Shown here one piece after another: positions 1 through 5,204 of a stretch of 13,934 bases of DNA (within the stretch, counting starts at the first letter, position 1; every line of letters begins with the position of its first letter). The stretch is taken from contig JANMQK010000351.1 in NCBI GenBank assembly GCA_031370485.1, positions 1 to 13,934 of the forward strand. The letters run 5' to 3'. Source of the stretch: JANMQK01 sp031370485 (GTDB lineage Bacteria; Acidobacteriota; Polarisedimenticolia; Gp22-AA2). The translations under genes were made by a program, and so were the position numbers. The notes beneath the pieces were generated by a model. The model had not been told where the DNA came from and made no database searches. It saw only the letters and a program-made list of their open reading frames with translations.

Positions 1-13
1 GTCGTGAAAAGTC

Positions 14-43
14 ATCGTAGACGAGCGAAGCCGCACTGGTCAA
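14..43 (-). promoter_or_regulatory. Candidate promoter, left tip of inverted repeat, pointing out of window
   Basis: Read on the minus strand, TTGACC (43-38) is followed after 18 nt by TACGAT (19-14). It mirrors the right-arm promoter exactly in both hexamers, although the spacer differs at several positions. It would drive a gene lying left of the window. Confidence 0.45.
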
Positions 44-143
44 GGCTCCGAATCGCGCCGGTGGCGCTCGCTTCATTTCGCCAAATGCTCGTCCGCGATT
101 TGCGGAGAGCGGCGGCCTCGCGTCGCGGGGCCTTCTCGGACCG

Positions 144-178
144 CACCCGTAGCCGCGTGCCTTTCACGCGGCCGGGTG
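144..178. other. GC-rich hairpin in the core of the inverted repeat
   Basis: CACCCG (144-149) pairs with CGGGTG (173-178) and CCGCGTG (153-159) pairs with CACGCGG (165-171). The loop is CCTTT, and a small asymmetric bulge (TAG against C) separates the two stems. It caps the larger palindrome but is out of register with it, so it is a separate structure. No T-run follows, so it is not an obvious intrinsic terminator. Confidence 0.55.
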
Positions 179-265
179 CCCCGCGACGCGAGGCCGCCGC
201 TCTCCGCACCTCGCGGACGAGCATTTGGCGAGTTGGAGCGAGCGCCGCCCCCGCGATTCGAAGCC

Positions 266-295
266 TTGACCGGCGCGGCGGGGCTCGACTACGAT
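266..295 (+). promoter_or_regulatory. Candidate sigma70-like promoter for comM, right tip of inverted repeat
   Basis: TTGACC (266-271), an 18-nt spacer and TACGAT (290-295) predict a start near base 302, about 70 nt upstream of the preferred comM start codon. The hexamers are conserved in the opposite arm of the inverted repeat while the spacer is not, which is what selection on a promoter would give. Confidence 0.5.
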
Positions 296-374
296 GCCTT
301 GCCAAGACGCGCTTGGAGAGCCGACGTCATGAGCCGTGTCCGGACTTTCGCGCCGGACCGGCCTCGAGACCGGC

Positions 375-1856
375 ATGCTGGCCAGGGTCAAGAGCGTCAC
401 CCTTCTCGGCGTTGAAGCCATCCCGCTCACGGTCGAGTGCGACATAGCGCAGGGATTGCCCGGAATCCAGACCATCGGCCTCCCTGACAGCACGGTGCGC
501 GAAAGCTCCGAGAGGGTCCGGGCGGCCCTCAGGAACGCCGGGTACAAGATTCCGCCGCGCCGCATCACCATCAGCCTCGCCCCCGCCGACCTTCGCAAGG
601 AGGGAGCGGCGCTCGACTTGCCCATCGCGCTCGGAATCCTGGCCGCGCTCGGGTCGCTGCCGGCGGCCCGGCTCGAGAATATGCTCGTTCTCGGAGAGCT
701 CGCACTCGACGGCTCCGTGCGGTGCGTTCGCGGGACGCTGCCCGCCGCTCTTTTGGCGAGAAAGAGCGATGTCCTCGAGATGATCGTTCCGGCGGGGAAC
801 CGCGACGAGGCGCTGGCCCTCCCCGGTATTTCGATCCACGGCGTAGCGCACCTTTCCGAAGCAGTCGCGGCCGTGCGAGGCGAGCGGCCTCCTGGACGCT
901 CGACGGGCTCGTGGTCCGATTCCCCGGCTCATCCCGGCGGACCCGACCTCTCGGAGGTTCGCGGTCAGGCGCACGCGCGGCGCGCCCTGGAGATCGCCGC
1001 GGCCGGCAGCCACAACATTTTGATGGTCGGACCACCCGGATGCGGCAAGACGATGCTCGCGCGCCGCCTTCCCGGGATCCTCCCGCCGCTCGAGCTCGAG
1101 GAGGCGATCGAGGTCACGTCCATCTACAGCGCCGCCGGACTGACGCACGACGCGGGCCTCGTGCGCCATCGACCCTTCCGCGCCCCACACCACACGATCA
1201 GCGGGGTCGGGCTGGTGGGGGGCGGCCGCGGCCCCCGGCCGGGCGAGATCACGCTGGCGCACCGCGGAGTCCTGTTCCTCGACGAGATGCCGGAGTTCGG
1301 GCGGGCCACGCTCGATGTCCTGCGGCAGCCTCTGGAAGACGGCTGTGTCGTCATCACGCGCGCCAATCGCGCCGTGCGCATGCCCGCCCGGTTCACACTG
1401 GTCGGGGCGATGAACCCCTGCGTCTGCGGAAACCTGGGGCGATCGGACCGGCCGTGCGCCTGCACGCCGGCGATGGTCGCGCATTACCGCAGCCGCGTGT
1501 CAGGACCGCTTCTCGACCGGTTCGAGATTCAAGTGGAAGTGCCTCCGGTTTCCCTCGAGGATCTCGCGAAGGCTCTGCCCGGAGAGGCTTCTGCAATCGT
1601 GATGCTGCGTGTCGCTGCCGCGCGGCGAAGGCGCGAGAAGGAACAGGGGCCGGCGACCTCGGCCTCCGCCCGGCGAATCCTGCACCAGGCGATCCGCCGC
1701 CTCGGCCTCTCGGCGCGCGCGCACGACGCGATCCTGCGCGTGGCGCGGACGATCGCGGATCTCGCGGGCGCGGTCGTCATCGAGCCGCAGCACGTGGCCG
1801 AGGCGGTGCAATATCGAACCCTTGACCGAGGTGCCTCGGGGGCGGGAGGTTGTTAG
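375..1856 (+). CDS. comM: ComM/YifB-family Mg-chelatase-like AAA+ ATPase
   Basis: The 493-residue product has the full YifB/ComM layout. An N-terminal domain (about 1-180) opens with MLARVKS and LPGIQTIGLPDSTVRES. The AAA+ domain has Walker A GPPGCGKT (219-226), the PHHTIS motif and Walker B LFLDEMPE (300-307). A cysteine-rich loop follows (NPCVCGN, then CAC), then the C-terminal domain ending near EAVQYRTLDR. In naturally transformable bacteria ComM is a hexameric helicase that drives branch migration during recombination of incoming DNA; the wider family is common in non-competent species, so competence is not proved here. The start at 375 is chosen because family members begin at this Met. 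GTG 336 would add 13 residues, and neither start has a clear ribosome site. It is a single gene downstream of the inverted repeat. Confidence 0.95.
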   Translation: MLARVKSVTLLGVEAIPLTVECDIAQGLPGIQTIGLPDSTVRESSERVRAALRNAGYKIPPRRITISLAPADLRKEGAALDLPIALGILAALGSLPAARLENMLVLGELALDGSVRCVRGTLPAALLARKSDVLEMIVPAGNRDEALALPGISIHGVAHLSEAVAAVRGERPPGRSTGSWSDSPAHPGGPDLSEVRGQAHARRALEIAAAGSHNILMVGPPGCGKTMLARRLPGILPPLELEEAIEVTSIYSAAGLTHDAGLVRHRPFRAPHHTISGVGLVGGGRGPRPGEITLAHRGVLFLDEMPEFGRATLDVLRQPLEDGCVVITRANRAVRMPARFTLVGAMNPCVCGNLGRSDRPCACTPAMVAHYRSRVSGPLLDRFEIQVEVPPVSLEDLAKALPGEASAIVMLRVAAARRRREKEQGPATSASARRILHQAIRRLGLSARAHDAILRVARTIADLAGAVVIEPQHVAEAVQYRTLDRGASGAGGC

Positions 1857-1937
1857 CCTGCCGTCCTGGGTCCGAAAGACGTTGCATCCGCCGGTCGTTC
1901 GGAGTGGATTCCCGCCGATTGTCCGTGCATCACTTGA

Positions 1938-2168
1938 GACAACAACTCAGAGGACGCGCTGAACCGCTTCGAGTTTGCGGATCCCGGCGGACGGCAGAGC
2001 GTCATGCAGCGCTTTGCCGGTCCGGCGAGATTCCATCCGCCGGGCACGTTCGTCTATGCCGACGCAACCAACTTCGACTCGAATGACGCGCGAATCGTCT
2101 TTTTCTTTGGTCCGACGATCGCGGCGAAAAGGAAGCAGGCATTGTTGAAACTGGAGGGTGGGAACTGA
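1938..2168 (+). pseudogene. Orphan open frame, possible 5'-truncated gene remnant
   Basis: After a stop at 1935-1937 the frame stays open for 76 codons to TGA 2166-2168. It reads like a genuine protein tail: NRFEFADPGGRQSVMQRFAG, then RFHPPGTFVYADATNFDSND, then ARIVFFFGPTIAAKRKQ and a charged end. The first ATG is at 2004 (54 residues) and has no good ribosome site; the protein-like sequence already begins upstream of it, where there is no ATG, GTG or TTG. This favours a decayed or frameshifted gene whose 5' part is lost, though a short real gene from 2004 is possible. I do not recognise the family and no function is offered. Confidence 0.3.
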
Positions 2169-2203
2169 GGACGGATTGGTGCGGCTAATGATTCAGCTCG
2201 ATT

Positions 2204-2223
2204 CCCGGCCGGGCGCTCGAGCG
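2204..2223. repeat. Two abutting 10-bp perfect palindromes
   Basis: CCCGGCCGGG (2204-2213) is followed directly by CGCTCGAGCG (2214-2223), each identical to its own reverse complement. They sit about 80 nt beyond the stop codon of the minus-strand lsrF gene. They could be a protein-binding site or part of a termination region, but no T-run is present. In GC-rich DNA single palindromes of this size are not rare. Confidence 0.35.
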
Positions 2224-2302
2224 AAGGAGAAAGCCTCCGGAAGGGTAGAAGTAACGGGCCAGCCTTGGATAGCTGCGGGCTTGCGGAGTGGAGGGCAGAC
2301 CT

Positions 2303-3184
2303 TCAGGAACGTTCGGTGCGAAGCGTCTTGTAGAGATCGAGCGCCTGGGCTGGCTTTAGCTTCTCGTGGACGACACCGCGCACGGCGCGCAGCATCGCGA
2401 TGGGCGCTTCGGACTGGAAGATGTTGCGGCCCATGTCAACACCGGCGGCGCCCTCCTGGATCGCGTTGTACGCCATGGTGAGGGCTTCGATCTCGGGGAG
2501 CTTCTTGCCGCCGGCCATCACCAGGGGGACCGGGCAGGAGGCCGCCACGGTGTCGAACCCCTCGACATAGTAGGTCTTCACGAACTGGGCGCCGAGCTCG
2601 GCGGCCACCCTGCACGCGAGGCGGAAATACTTGGCGTCGCGGACGAGATCCTTGCCGACCGCCGTGACGGCGAAGACGGGGATGCCGCGCCGCAGGCCGA
2701 GATCGACGAGGCGGGTCATGTTGCGAATGGATTGCGTCTCGTGCTCGCCGCCGATGAAGACCTGCACCGCGAGCGCCGCCACGTTGAGCCGGACCGCATC
2801 CTCGAGCGCGACGGCGATGCGCTCGTTCGAGAGCTCGCGCAGGACCGTCGGGCCGCCGCTGGCCCGCAGGACGATGCCCCGCTGGAACGTGGAGGGGATG
2901 ACCGTGCGCACGATGCCGCGGGTCGCCATGAGGGCGTCGCAGTAAGGGAGGAGCGGAACGATCTTCACGTCCACCCGCTCGAGCCCGGTCGTGGGCCCCT
3001 GGAAATAACCGTGGTCTATCGCCAGCATCACGCTGCGGCCGCTGGGCGGGTCGAAGATCCTCGAAAACCGGTTCTGCATCCCCCAGTCGAGGGCGTTGGC
3101 CCCTTTCAGGAAGAAGGGGGTCGCGCGGACGGGGACATCGAGGTGAAAGTCCTTGCCTTCCTTGCCGGGGTCTGCTTCGGCCAT
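2303..3184 (-). CDS. lsrF: LsrF-type 3-hydroxy-5-phosphonooxypentane-2,4-dione thiolase (class I aldolase fold)
   Basis: The 293-residue protein matches Escherichia coli LsrF (291 residues) along its whole length as I recall that sequence. Shared blocks include ALDWGMQ, SRIF, AIDHGYFQGPTTGLER, ATRGI, KTYYVE, AGGKKLPE and GVDMGRNIFQS. Lys203 in KTYYVE takes the position of the E. coli Schiff-base lysine. LsrF ends breakdown of the phosphorylated autoinducer AI-2 in the cytoplasm, giving dihydroxyacetone phosphate and acetyl-CoA. The ATG at 3184 is preferred because GGAGGAG ends about 10 nt upstream; TTG 3202 would include that ribosome site in the coding frame. No lsrK, lsrG, lsrR or Lsr transporter gene lies nearby, so a role in AI-2 turnover is uncertain and another aldolase or thiolase substrate is possible. 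Relative to E. coli one residue is missing just after KTYYVE. Confidence 0.9.
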   Translation of the reverse strand: MAEADPGKEGKDFHLDVPVRATPFFLKGANALDWGMQNRFSRIFDPPSGRSVMLAIDHGYFQGPTTGLERVDVKIVPLLPYCDALMATRGIVRTVIPSTFQRGIVLRASGGPTVLRELSNERIAVALEDAVRLNVAALAVQVFIGGEHETQSIRNMTRLVDLGLRRGIPVFAVTAVGKDLVRDAKYFRLACRVAAELGAQFVKTYYVEGFDTVAASCPVPLVMAGGKKLPEIEALTMAYNAIQEGAAGVDMGRNIFQSEAPIAMLRAVRGVVHEKLKPAQALDLYKTLRTERS

Positions 3185-3208
3185 GATGGGCGGCTCCTCC
3201 AAGAGGAT

Positions 3209-3238
3209 GATCTATCACCTTGTACGGGAGGAATTCAA
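3209..3238 (-). promoter_or_regulatory. Candidate promoter for lsrF
   Basis: On the minus strand TTGAAT (3238-3233) is followed after 18 nt by TAGATC (3214-3209). This predicts a transcript starting just upstream of the GGAGGAG ribosome site. The match to the consensus is only moderate. Confidence 0.3.
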
Positions 3239-3273
3239 GCAACGGCGCCGCGAAGGCCCGGGTGGCGGTTCTC

Positions 3274-3303
3274 TTGTGCGCCCCGATTGATGTGGCGTAG
3301 ACT
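3274..3303 (+). promoter_or_regulatory. Candidate promoter for the peptidase-transporter pair
   Basis: TTGTGC (3274-3279), an 18-nt spacer and TAGACT (3298-3303) lie about 58 nt upstream of the start codon. The -10 hexamer is identical to the one proposed for the SPFH-TPR gene at the other end of the window. The -35 half is weak. Confidence 0.35.
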
Positions 3304-3360
3304 CGCGCGACGTCGGATGGAGAGAGTGCGTTTCGCCGGTTTCCAGGAGAGGTGAGCGCC

Positions 3361-5172
3361 ATGAGCCTGCCCGATCCCCACTCGTACTTCGACCCGGATC
3401 AGCCGCGCGCGAAGAGGCTGCGCCAAAAGCTGGCGGTCGACTTCGCCAAACATCGCCTCGACGGGTCGGTCGTCCTCGAGATGGCCTCCCCGTCATCGGG
3501 AACGCTCGACCTGGACACCAAGGGGCTGACGATCCACTCGGTCAAGGTGGGCGGTGCGGGGTCGGGGGGCGGGAAGGCCATTCGTTACGAATTGGGCGAC
3601 GAGGCGCCGATACTCGGACAGCGCCTGCGCCTCGACCTCCCGGAGGGCACGAAGGAGATCGAGATCGCCTACCAGACCTCTCCCGAGGCGGTGGCGCTGC
3701 AGTGGCTCGTGCCGGAGCAGACGGAGGGGAAGCGGCACCCGTTCCTGTTCAGCCAGTGCCAGTCGATCCACGCCCGCACCGTCGTCCCATTGCAGGACAG
3801 CCCGCGGGTCCGGATGAGCTACCAGGCGGAGGTGACGGTGCCCGGGCCGCTCGCGGCCGTGATGTCGGCGGGGCCGGCCGGCACGCGTCCGGGGACGAAG
3901 CCGGGGACGAAGACCTTTCTCTTCGAGATGCCGCAGCCGATCCCGGCCTACCTCATCGCGCTGGCGGTCGGAGACATCCAGTCGCGCGACCTGAGCAAGC
4001 GTTCGCGGGTCTGGGCCGAGCCGGCGACCCTCGACAAGGCCGCGTGGGAGTTCGCGGGCATCGAGGAAATGATCGTCAAGGCGGAGGGGCTGTTCGGTCC
4101 GTACGAGTGGGATCGCTACGACATGCTGGTCCTTCCCCCGTCCTTTCCCTACGGCGGGATGGAAAATCCACGCATGACCTTCCTGACGCCGACCCTTCTC
4201 GCGGGGGACCGCTCGCTGGTGGATGTCGTGGCGCACGAGCTGGCCCACTCCTGGACCGGCAACCTGGTCACGAACGCCACCATGGACCACTTCTGGCTGA
4301 ACGAGGGGACGACGGTCTGGGCCGAGCGGCGGATCCAGGAGGCGCTGCACGGGGAGGAGGCGGCGGTCCTCGGCTACGCCATCGGGCAGAAAGCGCTCGA
4401 CGCCGAGATGGAGCGCTTCGGCGCGGCCTCCCCCCTGACACGGCTCCGCACCGAGCTGAAGGACATCGACCCGGACGACGCGTTCTCGTCGGTCCCCTAC
4501 GAGAAGGGCTCGCGGCTCCTGGCGCTCATCGAGCGGACGGCGGGGCGGGAGAAGTTCGACCGGTTCATCCGCGATTACATCGGCACCTTCCGGTTCACTT
4601 CGATCACCTCCGAGGAATGGCTGGAGTTTCTCGAGAAGAAACTGCCGGGTGTCGCCGCGAAGGTGGGAGTCAAGGATTGGCTCTACTCCCCGGGGATGCC
4701 CGCGAACGCCCCGGTCTTCCGCTCGAAGGCGCTCGAGGATCTGTCCTCCCTCGCGGAACGCTGGTCCGCGGGGGCCCGCCCGACGAAGGAGCAGGTCGCG
4801 GGCTGGAGCCCGAGCGAGATGCTGATTTACCTCCAGCGCCTCCCGCGCCAGATGGATCGGGCATCCTGCGAGTGGCTGGACCGCAACCTCACCCTGACCG
4901 GCCGGGGCAATTACGAGATCCTGGTCGAATGGCTGACCATCGCGGCGGGCTCCGACTACGAGCCGGTGTTCGCGCGGATCAAGGAAATCCTGACGCGGGT
5001 CGGGCGGATGAAGTATTTGCGACCTCTCTACATGGCGCTGGGGCACCACCCTCGCACCCGCGCCCTCGCCCGCGAGATCTTCGCGGCGGCGAGCCCGGGC
5101 TACCACGCCCTGTCGCGGCGGGTCGTCGAGTCGGTGATGGGCAAGTACGCGGAAGGGGGCGGGGCGGCATGA
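3361..5172 (+). CDS. M1-family zinc aminopeptidase, leukotriene-A4-hydrolase-like
   Basis: The 603-residue product has the length and order of leukotriene A4 hydrolase (human, 610): N-terminal beta domain, catalytic domain and C-terminal helical domain. Visible motifs are QCQSIHARTVVPLQDSP, exopeptidase signature GGMEN (Glu268), zinc site HELAH (His292, His296) with catalytic Glu293 and third ligand Glu315 in WLNEG, proton donor Tyr380 in VPYEKG, DWLYSPGMP, and carboxylate-binding Arg549/Lys551 in GRMK. It should remove N-terminal residues from peptides. Human Tyr378, the suicide-inactivation site, is Phe375 here, and true leukotriene hydrolase activity is not expected in a bacterium. No signal peptide is seen, so it is probably cytoplasmic. 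ATG 3361 follows AGGAGAGG (3345-3352); GTG 3352 lies inside that site. A 12-nt tandem duplication (3889-3912) doubles PGTK. It forms an operon with the downstream transporter. Confidence 0.95.
   Translation: MSLPDPHSYFDPDQPRAKRLRQKLAVDFAKHRLDGSVVLEMASPSSGTLDLDTKGLTIHSVKVGGAGSGGGKAIRYELGDEAPILGQRLRLDLPEGTKEIEIAYQTSPEAVALQWLVPEQTEGKRHPFLFSQCQSIHARTVVPLQDSPRVRMSYQAEVTVPGPLAAVMSAGPAGTRPGTKPGTKTFLFEMPQPIPAYLIALAVGDIQSRDLSKRSRVWAEPATLDKAAWEFAGIEEMIVKAEGLFGPYEWDRYDMLVLPPSFPYGGMENPRMTFLTPTLLAGDRSLVDVVAHELAHSWTGNLVTNATMDHFWLNEGTTVWAERRIQEALHGEEAAVLGYAIGQKALDAEMERFGAASPLTRLRTELKDIDPDDAFSSVPYEKGSRLLALIERTAGREKFDRFIRDYIGTFRFTSITSEEWLEFLEKKLPGVAAKVGVKDWLYSPGMPANAPVFRSKALEDLSSLAERWSAGARPTKEQVAGWSPSEMLIYLQRLPRQMDRASCEWLDRNLTLTGRGNYEILVEWLTIAAGSDYEPVFARIKEILTRVGRMKYLRPLYMALGHHPRTRALAREIFAAASPGYHALSRRVVESVMGKYAEGGGAA
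3889..3912 (+). repeat. In-frame 12-nt tandem duplication within the M1 peptidase gene
   Basis: CCGGGGACGAAG occurs twice back to back (3889-3900 and 3901-3912), encoding PGTK-PGTK in a surface-loop position just before the conserved FLFEMPQPIPAYLIAL segment. It looks like a small slippage duplication tolerated in a loop. Confidence 0.8.
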
Positions 5173-5204
5173 CGCGGCGAGCCCTTTTGCGGACGCGGGC
5201 ATGA
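5169..5204 (+). CDS. 11-codon minigene linking peptidase and transporter by two ATGA overlaps
   Basis: The ATG at 5169 overlaps the peptidase stop (ATGA, 5169-5172), and the minigene stop at 5202-5204 overlaps the transporter start (ATGA, 5201-5204). The peptide would be MTRRALLRTRA. A purine-rich ribosome site, GGAAGGGGG, lies about 8 nt upstream of ATG 5169, whereas the transporter ATG has no good site of its own. The minigene may pass ribosomes to the transporter by termination and reinitiation. The alternative is chance, since ATGA junctions are common and the frame is very short. Confidence 0.3.
   Translation: MTRRALLRTRA

Larger units (their letters stand above)
1..308. repeat. Large imperfect inverted repeat, arms of at least 131 nt
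   Basis: Bases 1-131 pair with 178-308 as reverse complements with no gap: every pair of matching positions sums to 309. Over 13-131 against 178-296 I count 15 mismatches in 119. The outer 12 pairs match at 8 positions, and the left arm runs off the window, so the true length is unknown. The inner 31 nt (101-131 and 178-208) are identical, as is a 19-nt block (79-97 and 212-230). The 46-nt core (132-177) is not part of the symmetry. The roughly 85-87 percent arm identity argues against a recent assembly fold-back. Open frames seen on both strands here give mirrored peptides and are by-products of the palindrome. I do not recognise it as a known element. Confidence 0.9.
1857..2302. other. Intergenic stretch between comM and lsrF
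   Basis: These 446 nt lie between the convergent ends of comM and lsrF. The only coding-like signal is the open frame at 1938-2168, described separately. From 2169 to 2302 I see no gene, tRNA or clear terminator, only two abutting palindromes at 2204-2223. Base composition is less biased than in the flanking genes around 2080-2160 (runs of T and A). Confidence 0.5.

Noticed and set aside
1..308. Interpretation of the palindrome as a recent assembly fold-back artefact
   Set aside because: The arms differ at about 15 percent of positions with no gaps and with mismatches concentrated outside motif blocks, which an artefact of one template would not show.
4..447. Open frame of 147 codons across the inverted repeat, with a mirrored 97-codon frame on the other strand (12-305)
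   Set aside because: The two peptides are near copies of each other only because the DNA is palindromic. Composition is Arg- and Ala-rich as in shadow frames, and the frame runs into comM.
2185..2215. Possible tRNA T-arm (CTCGATTCCCGG)
   Set aside because: No matching acceptor, D or anticodon arms could be drawn around it.
2366..3355. Long plus-strand frame opposite lsrF
   Set aside because: The opposite strand encodes a clear LsrF homologue. This frame has the His, Arg and Gly rich composition of antisense GC-rich DNA and no recognisable motif.
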